Assembly (NCBI RefSeq): GCF_030272615.1
Contig: NC_081407.1
Span: 379,833,179 to 379,897,178, forward strand
Direction of reading: 5' to 3'
From: Cryptomeria japonica
Taxonomy: Eukaryota; Streptophyta; Pinopsida; Cupressales; Cupressaceae
Length of the DNA: 64,000 nucleotides
In this document: positions 50,340 through 63,585 of the stretch, in pieces
Numbering within the stretch: position 1 is the stretch's first letter
Layout: every line of letters begins with the position of its first letter
Made by a program: the position numbers and the translations under genes
Notes under the pieces: model-generated
The model's input: only the letters and a program-made list of their open reading frames with translations
Told to the model about the DNA's origin: nothing
Databases searched by the model: none

Positions 50340-51760
50340 TCCCACATATCTCAGGCTAGTTTGGAGGCCTTTCCAAAGTTGATTGAACTTTATTGAGGTT
50401 AGACTGGAAGAATAACTTTCTCTCCCACTATAAATTGTCTAGGATTTTTCTTTGCATTGGCATAGTTTTTATACTGATCATTAGCTTCTTCTAACCTTTG
50501 CTTGATCAGCTTAACCCTATCTTCCATTTTCATGAGCTTTTCAAGGCCAATGATTATGTTTTCCTCAAGCTTATCCCAACTGATAGGAATTCTTCATTTC
50601 CTTTCATATAATTCTTCAAAGTGTTCCATCTTAATGGTTGATTGGTATGAATTGTTGTAAGAAAATTCTATTAGTGGAAGGTATTCCTCCCACTTATATT
50701 CTTGATATATATAATACATTCTTAAGATATCTTCCAACACTTGATTCACTCTTTTTGTCTGACCATTTCTCTTTGGATGGCAAGCTGAATTAATGTTTAA
50801 TTATGTTCCCAAAGTTGCAAACAACGTTTGCCAAAATCTGGATGCCATTTTGGCATCCCTGTCAGAGATAATCTTCTTGAGTATCCCATGCAATCAAAAG
50901 ATCTCTTGAACAAATTTCTGAGCAATTATATGTGCTCCATCAATTAAGTTCCCTGGTATGAAAATTGTTACATTGGTAAGCATGTCTAGCACCACCAAAA
51001 TGACATTATCTCTATTCCTTTTCATGGGTCTAGACCATGTACAAACTCCATACTAATGGTCTACCACTTCCAATTTGGCATGGCATGAGGTTGTAGTTGT
51101 CCTGATGGATGTTGGTGTTCTTATGTCACTTTCTGACATGTTCAAAACATCCTACCACAAATATTCTAGCATTCCTCTTCATTCCCTTCTTAAAGTATCA
51201 AGACTCAACATCTACTAACATTTTTGTCACACCAGGATGCCCCAAGTATGGTGTCGAATGTACTTTTCATACTAATTTTCTTAAATTGGGAGATTTTGGT
51301 ATATACATTCTTCCTTAGGACCTCAACATTCCATCCAACTTAATTTTGTATCATTCATATCTAAGATCTCAAAGATTGCTTCATAAAGCCTCTCATACCT
51401 AGTTATAGTATTCATCGCCTTTGAGGTTCTGCTGTACTCAAGTTCTAAGATTTCTATAGCTGACAAATGTCTTTGACGATTTAAGGCATTTACCACTCTA
51501 TTCTCTTTCCCTTTTATATAGATAATTTTAAAATAATAAAAAATTAGCTCCAGCCATCTTCTCTATCGAGTGTTTAAATTAGGTTGGGTAAATATGTACT
51601 TCAACCCTTGATGATTGGATCTAATCTTGAATGGTTTTCCCATTAAATAGTGTCACCATATTTGTACGGCATGAACAATGGCTGCCAATTCTAGATCATG
51701 CAGTGCATAAATTTATTCATAGTTCTTCAATTTTATAGACTCATAGGAAATTAACTATTC
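50340..51760 (-). pseudogene. Ty3/gypsy pol remnant: RNase H to integrase
   Basis: The minus strand, read from 51760 downwards across many stops and shifts, gives gypsy RNase H (YALHDLELAAIVHAVQIW, WLELIFYYFK), the integrase zinc region (HSTPYLGHPGVTKML, YFKKGMKRN), integrase core fragments (PNWKW...ISMEFVHGL) and the C-terminal region (EEANDQYKNYANAKKNPR, SSINFGKASKLA). Gypsy order (RNase H before integrase) is clear. No LTR was found adjoining it, and the RT part is missing. It lies just outside the CACTA terminus. Confidence 0.75.
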
Positions 51761-51767
51761 AGTTTGC

Positions 51768-54700
51768 ATGAGAACTCCCCCTCATCCTTCTAAGACCTCA
51801 CAACCTCTAGTGGTGTCTCCTCTTCCTTCAACTATGCCTACCAAAGGAAAAGGAAAGACACCTCTATTGTTGAAGTCAAAGCCCCATCTCTTTGACTTTT
51901 TCATTCTTCTTAATATCCCTCACCCTATATTGTATGGAAAATCTTTAAGCATTGTTTTCATGCTTATCCTTCACATGCATCACTTGCATCTCAGCATTCT
52001 AGGGCTCATCCTATTCCTATGTTTCTCTCCTAAAAAAAAAAGAGGAAAGGTGTCCATATCTAAGACTAAGGTTCTTTTGTCTCTAGAACCACCTATTTCT
52101 TTGGTTGATCCTTCTCTTCCATTGACAATGGAAATGAAGATAGCTCCACCTATAGTGTAGGATGATGAAAAATCATCTCATACTCTTGTTCTTGCCACTC
52201 ATCTACATTAGAACCAACTTGCGCATGAGTGCATGCATCATCAACGAGCAATATCTCAAGAATATGATGTCGTGTTGAAGACTGAGGGCGAGTCTTCTAT
52301 TTTGGCTCCTTCTTCTTCTATTCTTGTTTCACTTTTATCTTCTCCTACTATCTCTCGTCTTGCTTCTACCACTTCTTTTTCTTTTCTTTTCTCATTTTTG
52401 GTAGAGGTCAATGAACCTTTCCCTAAGAGGGTGCAAGTGATCATTTCTCTCTCACTAGAGCCATCTCTTATCACTTATCTACCTAATATTCCTCCATTTT
52501 TGCAGCCCATAGACATGCTTCACTCATAAGTTGTGTCTAGTGTGCCTCATCTTCTCCTCCTACTTCTTCTCTTCATCTTCACTCTAACTTTTATGGGTTC
52601 CTTCAACCTGCCACGATTGACATGAAGTTTTTATTTCAAATAATTAAGTGTAAGTTTGAGTAGGGCCCCATTCTTGAGATCTATCACAAGAAGTCAACTC
52701 CTTCATTCTATCTTGGTAGTTGAAGAGGCCTCACCTTCTCCAAATTTTTTCAATTGACCCATCTTCTAAAGTTCAGCAATGTGGCTCCTATTTCACAACC
52801 TTCAATTGAGTCACCTCGCTCCCCTTTGGAGAAGTGTATGTTAAATTCTTTCGAGGGTATTTTGATGTTGTCAAGTATCATTACGCGATCATTGACTCTT
52901 GAATCACATGATTTGTTAGATGAGAATATTTCAAGGCAACCTCATCCTTAGCTCTCGTTATAGGCAAGACAATTGGCACTGCCCTAGACATTTTGCCTCT
53001 ATGAGCTCGACATCCTTCTCATTGTGATCAATATTGGGAGGATGTCCATGATCTGTGGAGGTGATTGATTAAAGTGGTACCACCTTAGGGCTTTATATTA
53101 GAGTGGTACCACCTCAATATTTTATATTAGAGTGTTTATTTATTTTTGCTCGCTCAAACTTGTCTATATATGTTTGTGCTCTCTTGGAGGACTCAAGATA
53201 CCCTTATAAGTACTTAGATACAAAGGATAAAATCCATCATGCACTTCCTCTATTTGTTTCGTCATTCTCCTCTTTGTCGTATATTTTTTTTGGACATTCA
53301 AGGACGATGCAAAGTGTTGGGGGAATTTAGGCCTTCTTCCATGTTGAGCTGAATTTTTATTTTTCATTTGTCTTCATGATCCAAAATTTTATGGGACTAT
53401 GATGGTTATTCATATCATCCAATTATATATATGCTACTATATGAATCCTACCGATCCTAAATAATCGAATCCCCTATCTCTTTATGATTTTTGTTGTTGA
53501 CATGGGTTTTATTTACTATCTATTGCAAGGTAGAATTACATGGATACATCTCATTATGTTTTCATGAAACAACATCCCTTCTCATTAGAATGACTTGTGT
53601 TCCTTTTGGAATAACACATATCATTCTAAGAGGGGGACTATCATATTCATATTATATCATTGTTATCTTATGATTCTTTTCAAAATATATCTGCATCAAA
53701 CTATCTTATTTGTCATCTAACATGAGGACAACCCATTTGACTTGGGTGTCTATGTCTCTTTTCTATGGATGTCCTAAAATGGAATTTATAGTAGCCACAA
53801 GCTGATTGGATTGACGTATGGTCCCTAGCATAATACAATTTGCTACCCGTACATAACAACATTTTCTTATGTCGATATATTTTTTTATGTCTAATATTGT
53901 ATTTTCTCCTATCTTGTTTGTTTACAACTAACATGTTTATGGTGATATACCTTAACAATCTTCATACCAGATTGACTCGAGTCTCTTCCTTGGGGAAACT
54001 CCACTTGGATTAAAAACTCTGCTTTCCCTTCATATCTTAGGTATAACATTATCAACTCTTCTCTCTACTTTAGATCACATTTCCATATTGAGCATACATG
54101 CTCGCTAAAGTGGGAGTAAAATGTAATGTCATAATTTCCATCTCATGCAATTTCATGTTTTATGAGCTTTCTCTTTAGTTACAATTAACAAATTTATGCA
54201 TCCTAAACCTTAATCTCAATCTGGCAAATACCTCATGCCAATTTGCATGCCTAATTCCTTAATCATTAGGTCCAAATTGCACAAGAACATGCGCGCATCA
54301 TAGAAACAACAATGTGGCGTGCTAGCATCCCATGAATATTCATGACTAAGTTGGTCATTGATATGTTAGACTTGCTAAATTTGGAAACTATACAGAGAGC
54401 TCATTAAGCTGCCCAAAAGACCTTTGTGGTTTGTGTTTTCAATTTATAGTGTCTGAATAGTTTAATTAATTTGCATGCTTGGTTAAACACACTTTCAATT
54501 AAGTAGTTAACAAATTTCAAAGGTTATAGTTAATTGAAGATTTTTTCGAAGTGGAGAGTTGAGACTCAAATACTCGAGGGATTTTTTTATCCTTCATAGT
54601 GGTTTGTTTTTCATACTTTACAATGGATAAAGTTGGTTATGAGTTGTTTCACCTCTTCTTCTTTCTTAGTTCGTATCAGTAGTGAGCCATAAAAATCAGT

Positions 54701-54909
54701 TGGATCTTACAGGGGCCTTCGACAAAGTGATACCCTTTATCTTTATTTGATCATTCTAATGGCTAGAGGATTGGGGAGATTTGTTGTTTCATGTTAGACA
54801 AGGTTTGATTCATGGATGGAAGTAGGGTAATAATTAGTGTAACATCCTATTATTTTAGAATAATTAAATAATACAATGATAATTATTTTCCTTAATCAAA
54901 CATGTTATT
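51768..54909. other. Low-complexity and non-coding stretch, unidentified
   Basis: Plus ORFs at 51768-52160 and 52233-52529 are Ser/Leu/Pro-rich with no motif and could be decayed retroelement sequence. A PPT-like GTTGGGGGAATTT at about 53318 hints at an LTR element in plus orientation, but I could not find its LTRs. The rest is AT-rich with nothing assignable. Confidence 0.4.
53072..53133 (+). repeat. Two tandem ~31-bp units (AGTGGTACCACCT)
   Basis: AGTGGTACCACCTTAGGG and AGTGGTACCACCTCAATA units are each followed by TTTATATTAG. GGTACC and its flanks form a 12-bp palindrome (AGGTGGTACCACCT-like). Confidence 0.75.
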
Positions 54910-57033
54910 TTTTTAATATTGAATATAAAGGATAAACAATTACAAAAATTATTGAAACTGTCAGGTCATGCCAAGACCAATGGCCTAACTATAAAGGTTC
55001 CACTTCAGACATTATATTGAATACATAGACTAAAGAGCATGGTTGAGTATAGGAACTGAGAACAAAATACTACATATACACAATGCTATACATCTAAAAA
55101 TTTGGGGACAAACAACTTACTAGTTATCAATCCAAGAGGTCCAACAAAGCAAACCTTCCATCCATATAATCTATCTGCCCTCCCTCACTGGGACTACTCC
55201 ATGTGCAGCAAGTTGAGCCATGAGCCATGAATTCTCTCTCAACCCTCATCCCTTCATTGATTTCTACTACACAGGCTGCAAGAGCGTTGACAAAGGGGGT
55301 CCTTTCTGAATTCTCCCTGCTCCACGTGAAACCATATGAGATTTCTGAGATGTATACCGTAGCATGACCATCCTCCAAGAATCTTTTGAACTTCTTTGTG
55401 TCTAGTCTCATTACTAGTGTAACTTGCGATTCAACGTAATGTAGAGTAAGTCTATGAAAAGACTCAATAAGCTTTCTAGCCCTACCCTGGAACTTATCTT
55501 CATTTCTGATAATCCATATGTACCATAAAATTTCACAAGTAAGAATAAACCAGAACAGATTACAATCTTTTTTCAAACCCTACATAGAACCACTAATAAT
55601 ATCCAAAATATTAACATTTATAGAAATGGAAATACCAAATATAAGCCATATCTCCCTAGCAATGATACAGTCAAAACACAGATGCTGGATATTCTTAGTC
55701 ACCTCACACAAATTACATATATCAAAATAATTTTGATCATTTCTACAAGGAAGCCTATTAATAATCAACATCCATTTAAAACATTTCTTCTTAGGAGCAA
55801 CTTTGTTGCTCCATAAATTTTCAAAAATATGCTTCGATTTGTTATCAATCCAATCAGTATGCCAAACATCCTTAATATGAGAAATTATGGAGCTACTTGC
55901 AGTTAAAGAATTATAAACATTTTTAGCCCTAACATTAATAAGAAAGGTGTCATGCTTCCAAGTGAAAGTGAGGAATCTATCATTATCCACCAAGCAACTC
56001 TTGGGGAGTTGCAACATATTACAAGCCTCCCTTAAAATGGAGTATGTTCTCCAATTAGATGCAGGTAGGGAGAAGGTTTGGGATAACTCAGCCCAAGGGA
56101 TCAGTCATTCCCTCTTGATGAGGTCTTTAAAGCACTTAATACCTATGTTAGCCCAAGTCTTAGCCAAACACCCTTGAACAAGAGCGAGGGGTTTCCCTTT
56201 ATGAAACAAGTTCCACCAAATGGGCCTCTCACCACTGACAGAGAGACTATTGTTGACCCTATAGTTATAGATCTATGCCCTTACATACTCCCATACCTTC
56301 CAAATGGTTTTTAACACCACGAAGCCTGGGACAGATACCGGTAAATTCCTGACAACAAGGTCACTAAAGGGGAGATTCTTCCATGCCTTGGTCTACCTGA
56401 CCAGGACTTTCCATGGCTCATTTCCACTAAGAGAGTGGAATATCCATTTGGCCGCAAGAGATATCCCATAAATTCTTAAATCTTTAAGCCCCAAACCACC
56501 ATCTTTCTTCCTATAGCACCATTCCCATTTAACAAAATGTCTCTTTCTACCACCTCTCCCATCCGACCATAAGAAGTTCCTTATAAATTTTTGTACCTCA
56601 AGCACTTGGTAATTAGAAAACATCTACACCAATGCATAGTAGATGGTATATAAAGAAAGGATCTTCTGGCACACCTGGATCCTCCGTGCTAGGGACTAGT
56701 AATGCTTGTCCCACTTGTTAAGCTTCTTGATCACTTTTTCGTTAACCCAACACCGCATATCCTTCTTGCATGGGGAAACAGAAAAGGGGATAAAAAGGTA
56801 TCTAACCTTCTTGCAAGGCCCTCCCCATTGATATCCATACTTGTCAACCCAGTCAGGCAGGGAATCATGCCATCCCAATAACAAGGATTTAGCCTGTGAG
56901 ATTTTTTCCCCAGAGTATTCACTAAAGATATTGAGCTTATTTATAAAAAAATCCATATTATTTTCCTCAAGCTGTAAAAAATTGGATATTCAAGAGATCC
57001 TCTTTGTTTGGAAGTTGAATACCTTTCACTCTA

Positions 57034-59322
57034 GGGGTGAACCCAAAATAGTGGGTTACACTTTTTCGGATGAAAAAAATTTCACTCTTTTTTTCCAAAA
57101 ATAAATTTTAGCCATGTTCTATCGAAACCCCCTTTCGATCGAATGTAAAAAACACATTCGATTGAAACCCACTTCTGATCGAACCCAAAAAATCATAAAA
57201 TACAAAATTTGCATTAGGAGGTTCCATAGAAGGGGGGTTCGATCAAACCCCCTTCGTTAGAACATATGTTCTATCGAACCTACTTGATTTTGGTTTCCCC
57301 CCAAGCCTCTCATAGTTTATGCATATTTTTGTCCTTTGAAGCTCAATTTGGGGGCTCAAATGGACGAATTTTGACAAACCCAAATACATGATACTACTAA
57401 TCAAAGTAAGCTTTCTAATGACTATTATTTTAATATATAAGTATCTAGTAGAATATTGAGAGGGGGGGGGGTGTGAATCAGTATACTGAAAAACTGGTAC
57501 AAAGTTCTCATACTCAAATTCAATCACACAAAATAAACATATCTCAATCAAGACCAATATTCATAAGAATACTTGACATCAACCAGTTTGACTGTTATGA
57601 CAACTTAACAGTAAAAAACTTCAATCTTGTAAGCATTAACAATGCTTAATCATAACTCAACATATTCATCTCTCAATGCTTCTAGTTATCATGCCTTATT
57701 AGAAGTTAATCAAACCAACAAATAAGATCATAACCACAAAAATATTCACCACTTGACACAAATGTTTATACGTGGAAAACCCAAATAGGTAAAAACCACG
57801 GTGAGATGAGACTCATAAGGATAGCTATCTGAACTCTTCGGAAGTTCGCCATGTTAGGAGCCAAGCCTGTTAAAGCTTTACAATAAGTCCTGTTAAGAAC
57901 TAATTCCGGTTAGGAATCACTCGGTTAAGAAATTTACAAATATGCCTTGATAAAATGCACAATACCCTATTAGGAGTAACCTCGCTGAAGGATTTAAGAA
58001 TCCAAGCTAATGGACCACCTTGTTAGAGGATTTAATGAGTAACCAAGCTTGTTAGAGCTTACCCAGTTAAGGGGTTTCACTTCTGTTGTAATTGTTAGAA
58101 AACAATAGGTTTTCTTGATCTGTCTGAATAGCACTACATTTGCTTGATCAGATCCATTTAAGCTTCAATCTGCCTTCACTCAAAGTGCATATCCATTCAC
58201 TAGTTACGAAACTACACACTCAATAGGTTTCTTCCAATCTTGCCAACAACCTTTACAAACAACTTCATCGACCTTAAATACAAATCAATTAGGTCGGTAA
58301 CACAACAAAAACCTAATTCTCATCATCGAGATTACAAACACGTTGGTACAATCTTGACCGTTAGAAATCATGACAATCTCTTCACATTCTTCAAAAAAAT
58401 TCCAACCACTTCATGATCATTGTTTCATCGGACTTTGTAACTCATCACGCATGGTGCATTAGATGCAATCCACTTTGCTCCTTCCCTAGACAATAACCAA
58501 ACGTGCCAAAACAATTTGAACTTATCCTCATACAATGATCACACGTGTCTCCATCATTATCGCTCATCAGATAATAAACCAACAAACTTGATCGGTTAGG
58601 GTTTAACAACTAATAGAGTTTACCGGTTACATTGCATAGAAATGTTTAACCCTTTACACCGGTTTACCAGTTCAACTCACAAACTTAACACACCGGTTTA
58701 CAACATCTTCCACAAAGCTCTTCTAACCTGTTACTAGCCAATATCAAAAACAACAATATCAACAATAACATGAATACCATTACCGGTTCAATTGACATCA
58801 ACGACAATATATCATTAATGAAATCTCTATGCAAAATGCCAACAAACTCAAAATGCCAACATTATGATCAACCAAATGAACATATGTCAAAATTATAGTT
58901 AACTCGACTTCAAAACTTAATAAAATATGAAATATTGAAGATAATGTTATGAAACCAATTGGAAACATTATATATGGATGTCACAAAACTAAATTCAAAA
59001 GAATCAAATTCATATCTATTTTAGAAAAAAAGTTATGGCATACCAAATGAGTATCACTCTTTAAAAATGTTTGTTTTTGTAAAAAACTAGTTTTTGAGGG
59101 AGATAAAAAAAAATGAAAAATAAATTGATTAAAAAAAAATTCAAAAAAATATATTTAGAATCTACACACAAAATGTCACAAATCACTAGTTCACATATCT
59201 GCAAATTCCTTATGGTTTAGCAATAATAAGTGTCTGAATGTGAGGTTTTTTTTTTTCTGAAAATGAAAATTGAAGTGTCAAAGTTGGCAAAAAAGTGTAA
59301 CCCACTATTGTGGGTTCACCCC
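57034..59322. mobile_element. TIR DNA transposon (no coding), inserted in LINE RT
   Basis: 33-bp terminal inverted repeats at 57034-57066 and 59289-59322 start GGGGTGAACCC and have one mismatch, with TA on both sides (57032-57033, 59323-59324). LINE RT reading resumes on both sides. The subterminal region (57115-57290) has repeated TTCGATCGAA-like motifs. Without the nested LTR it is about 0.9 kb with no ORF, so it is a MITE-like, non-autonomous element. The TA flank suggests a Tc1/mariner-like superfamily, but the TIR does not settle it. Confidence 0.8.
57440..58861 (-). repeat. Solo LTR (copia-type) nested in the TIR transposon
   Basis: The left part reads ATTGAGAGGGGGGGGGG then TGTGAATCAGTATACTG, and the right end reads ATGCCAACA (58861; an earlier ATGCCAACA at 58844 is an alternative). 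The conserved block is present on minus (57771-57805), and the hairpin-motif run is at 57840-58080. The left edge is eroded and no clean target duplication is visible, so the limits are approximate. Confidence 0.75.
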
Positions 59323-61499
59323 TAGGTCAGATCAAATTATCCCTTAGGAGATAGTATATTGCCTCAGACACTATAACAAATAAGGTCGGAGCAAAGGGGC
59401 AACCTTTTCTACTAGATCTCCCTAGTTTGAAGCTCTCAGAGGTAGACCCATTTATGTCAAGCTGAGCAGAGGCATCCTTAAGAAGGACCTGCACAAGGTG
59501 GCAAAATTCCATAGGAAATCCAAAAGCTTCTAGCATCATTATAATGTATCCCCATTCAACTCAATCTTAAGCTTTCTCAAAATCTAATAAGAACATGGCA
59601 GCATTTTGTTTGGACACTTTAGCCTACTCCATGGTCTCCTAGATCGTAGTGACATTCTCAAGTATATATCTTCCTTTAATGAGCCTAGTCTGAGTGGAAC
59701 ATATAAGATTGGGAAATACATTAACAAGTATAATAGCTAGAATTTTGGCTAGAATTTTGTATGAGACATTAAGAAGGGTTATAGGCCTCTAATTCTTTAT
59801 AAGGGACTTGTCACCCACTTTATGGAGGAGTTTAATGAGTCCCCTGTTGAGATCCATGCCAAGGGATCCTACCTCAATGGCTTCCTCATACACATCTATA
59901 AGCTCTTTACTTATCCAGTCAATATTGGCTTTGTAGAACTCAACCGGAAGCCCATCTAGCCTAGGGACCTTGCCATTGTTTAGAGCCCTGATTGCATTTT
60001 TTATTTCATCAATAGAGATTGGCTTCCTCAACTCAGAGGCATCCACATTAGACACCAAGTGTGGGATTAACTCTTTACGACATTTCCTAGCTAACTCAAT
60101 TTTTGGACCCTCTTCGGATGTAAACAATTCCTTATAAAAGGTTACACACTTATTCTTAATATCATCAATATCCACAATCTCTTCACCATCCACCCAGAGG
60201 CTATCAATCTTTTCTCTATACACTTTTTTCTTCAACATGTTAAAGAATAATTTTGAACCTTTATCACCATGTTGCAACCAATTGGCCCTATCTCTAATCT
60301 TAGCTCCAACAATCGTGTTTTGCTGCACTTTCCTCAAATGATCCTTGGTCAAGGCCATATATTGAGATTTCCTGACATATTTGGGGTCTTGCTGAACTTG
60401 AGCTTCCAAACAATGCAGACTGTCAATTAAAGTTCTCTCCTCTAATCTGGCATCCTTGGCTTTCTTCCTACCCACAGTAGATAGGAGTCATTTCCAACTT
60501 CTAATATTCTGATTGCATTGATCAATAATAGACTTGTGCCCCACCCTCCATTTATTGTATTGGCTAACAATAGGGATTGCAGCAAGGACCTCTTGATCCT
60601 CAATTAGGGAAGTGTTTAATGTGAAATTACCTTTGTAACATTCCTTGTTTGGGGCCCTATTCCTGATACATATTTGTGAGACAATGGGATGGTGATCTGA
60701 GAGAGTGAAGGGGAAAACTTTCACACCGGTACCATTGTCATCGTGTTGAAAAGGGTAAAAATATTTATTCATATAAAACCTGTCAAGTCTGTTATACATC
60801 CTCTTGTTACCTTTTTGCGCATTGCACCATGTATACCATATGCCCCCATACTCTCTTTTCAACCCCTCCAAGGGGTCAAATAGTCTCTCCATTCCCTTCA
60901 TTTTGTCCTATTGAATATTCTCTATCCCCTTCCACTTCATTTTTAATCCATCTTCTTTGTCCTTTGGATACTCAAACATGTTGAAGTATCCTCCTACAAT
61001 CCAAGGGGTATCAGACAAAGTGCTTATCCATTGCCACATACCTGCTCTCTCACAGTAATCATTGAAGGCATAGATAGAACATATCTCAATCTTATCCATT
61101 TCAACCTTAACGATAGTCCAAGCCGCTCTCTCATAGGGAGAAGATGCATACTCCACAATAGCATCTCTCCATTTAGGATTGAGGAGCAAGGCAGAGCCTC
61201 CTTTGCCTTTCTCATGTTTGGTGGTAATTCTACAAGCGTCCTTCCAGATGAACTTAAGATTAACCTCGAGTGAAACTAACTTCTTTTACTTCCTGCAACA
61301 TGACAATATCTGCATCTATGTGATACTTCATAAACCTTCTTATTACATGTTTCCTGTTTGGGGATTCAAGCCCACTAATATTCCATGATATGCACATCAT
61401 CATCAAGCATATCAGGGCCTTTGGTAGCCTTAAAGTTGTTGAAGCATTTGGGGAGATCTATATTAGCATCAACTTTCTTAGGGAGGGGGGGTATTTTCC

Positions 61500-63337
61500 C
61501 TTTAGATCTACCTCTTTTTCTTCTCACTTGGGGTGACTTCTTTATCTAAGAAGATTTAGTCTCTATCTTGCAAGTTGGTTCACCTTCATCAGGGAAGATC
61601 ATTTCTCTCTCAATCTCCCCATCAGAGACCAACTTGTTGGAGATCCACTCCATATCCAACTAAGACTCCAGGTTATTAATACCAAATGAGCCTTCAAAAC
61701 TTTCAGGCTCTTAATCACCATCCCTAGCCGGATTGAGAGAAGTAAGGGGAATAGATGTCCTAATTGTAGGATCGACAACAATAATATCAGAAAAGGCAGA
61801 GTCCTTATCTTCTACAATAACAGGTTTAGCAGATTTACTGTTGGCACCCTCAATAGACTAGAGGGATACATGGGAATGTTCAACCCCTTCTACATTTATA
61901 ACATCAGAACCAGCCAGAGGAGTAGAAGGCTCATCTCTTAAAAGCTCAAATCTATTAGCAACCTTAATACGATTATTGGTATCAGGGGAGGAGCTCTTTC
62001 CCCTGCATCCCTTCAGGTTATAAGAGGTTTGGTCCTTCTTTTCAAAATCTTGGACAACAGACTTAACCAAAGAATCCTTTTTACTTTTAGCAAATTTTTG
62101 TTCCAGGGGTTGAGCATTGGAATCGACATCCATGGGGATTGATTCCGATCCTTTGGGCTAATTATCCCAAATAGCTTTTTTAATCTTATCTAAGACCAGT
62201 TGTTGAGCATTCTTCCTTCTAGATTTGTGAGTTGTAGGCATCTCAATTGAGGAAAGTTTTTATTGGTCTCCTCTAACTGGGAGATCGCCTCAGCAATAGT
62301 TGAGTGGGGAGGGGAATCATCAGTAAACACCCCAAATTGGGTCGAGTGATCAAATTCAGGGGGGTTTGAGGAAGGTTCCAAGATAGCCATTTTAACGGCC
62401 TATTTGAGATCATCCAGTTTATTCATAAGCAGAGGGGCAGAATTCCTAATATCATCATTAGTGGGGGTTTTAGCCATAGAATACCTGATAGCTTTAGAGT
62501 CTTTAGGATTAGCCTTATCATTTTTTCGGCTTCCTAGCAGACATAATAGGTCAATTATGCCTAATATGTCCTTCCCACCTGCACAAAAAACAAGCATTAA
62601 TGTCTCCTAAGGTTTCCACAAAACAAGTAATAGGGTCATATTCAAGCTTGATATCAATGAATCTTGGAAGCTCTTGGTCTGGGTTGATTGAAACCAGAAC
62701 CCTCACGTCAAGATGTGGCACAGGAGAAGGTGTGTTATCGATTCTAATAACCCTATCGATGGGTTGCAAAATATACAAAATAAAATTCCACAGCACCGGA
62801 GAGAGATTTTTTAATTCTAAACATCTAAGGAACAAGAGTGCCAAAATTTCCTCATTGACTGCATCGCGAGTCCAATTAAAGGCCCTGAAAGTACATCTCC
62901 CTATAGTCCAGAATTGCTTATGCACAACAGTAGATTAGGATTTTGCATCCCTGAAAGAAAATAACAAACAACCCTTTTTGCAACATACGACAAAAAGAGA
63001 CATGATACCCTAGTTTTTTAATCCAAATATTCATAGTCCAATCATCAAGAAATCTGCAGGTCGGGCATTTTTCGACATCCATAGCTGCAAGAAAAATAAC
63101 AATGGAATTTAACCTAGATTTTTCCAAATTAATGGCTTTATTTATTGAATCATTAGGAATGAGCGATAAGGTAGGAAGAGGCAGGCTAGAAATCTTACCT
63201 CGTCCTTCCTTTCCGCCATCAAAACCAGACCCAGAATCACTCACCGAATCAAAAAATGCGTCGGTTGGAACAGAGAAAACTTCGTCGGCGAGGGCATCTT
63301 TAAACGACTTAGGGCTAATATTACCTGCGACCTCCAT
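61500..63337 (-). pseudogene. LINE ORF1 (DUF4283-type Gag with CCHC knuckle), frameshifted
   Basis: Starts at the ATG at 63337 (MEVAGNISPKSFKDALADEV). A DUF4283-like region follows (FLDDWTMNIWIKKLGYHVSF), then, in another frame, FNWTRDAVNEEILALLF to CFLCRWEGHIRHN, a CX2CX4H knuckle whose last Cys codon seems changed to TGA near 62551. The 3' part is low-complexity, Ser/Asn-rich. Segments lie in three frames, so at least three frameshifts occurred. The product would coat LINE RNA. Confidence 0.75.
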
Positions 63338-63585
63338 TAATTCATCTGGACACTGTGAGTTGTTTCTCTATCCTCTAGATGAGTCACCCATGGTGTCTCA
63401 TAATTAATCCCGCACATGCGCATAGATGGGAAAGACACAGAGCCGAGAACGAGAAAAAACCAAACCCTAAGGCAATGAAAAGACAGAAAAAGATAAAAAT
63501 AAGGTAGCACAAACCTTACCCACGAGGAGGAGGCGTTACCACCTCCTCCACACGCAGGGGTCGACCCCCACTTCAAGGCCCACGT

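Larger units (their letters stand above)
55127..61397 (-). pseudogene. LINE ORF2: endonuclease, reverse transcriptase, zf-RVT
   Basis: From the ATG at 61397 the APE-type endonuclease starts (MCISWNISGLESPNRK). A frameshifted stretch follows, then PWIVGGYFNMFEYPKD, where the usual GGDFN Asp is Tyr, then LDRFYMN and the intact LSDHHPI motif. RT begins with RALNNGKVPRLDGLPVEFYK (59789-60475) and RKGCPFAPTLFVIVSEA (59327-59539), and resumes after the inserted transposon with VKGIQLPNKEDLLNIQF. The expected FADD catalytic box right after that is absent. zf-RVT (CFKWMLIINRLPCRND, CNLCEVTKNIQHLCFDC) lies at 55580-56017, and a tail runs to 55127. The protein would nick target DNA and copy LINE RNA; this copy is dead. 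Confidence 0.85.

Noticed and set aside
51768-52529. Ser/Leu-rich plus ORFs as a host gene
   Set aside because: Low complexity, no motif, no intron signals and several stops between segments.
53318-53345. Possible polypurine tract and start of a plus-strand LTR
   Set aside because: No matching second LTR or TG...CA boundary could be found in the window.
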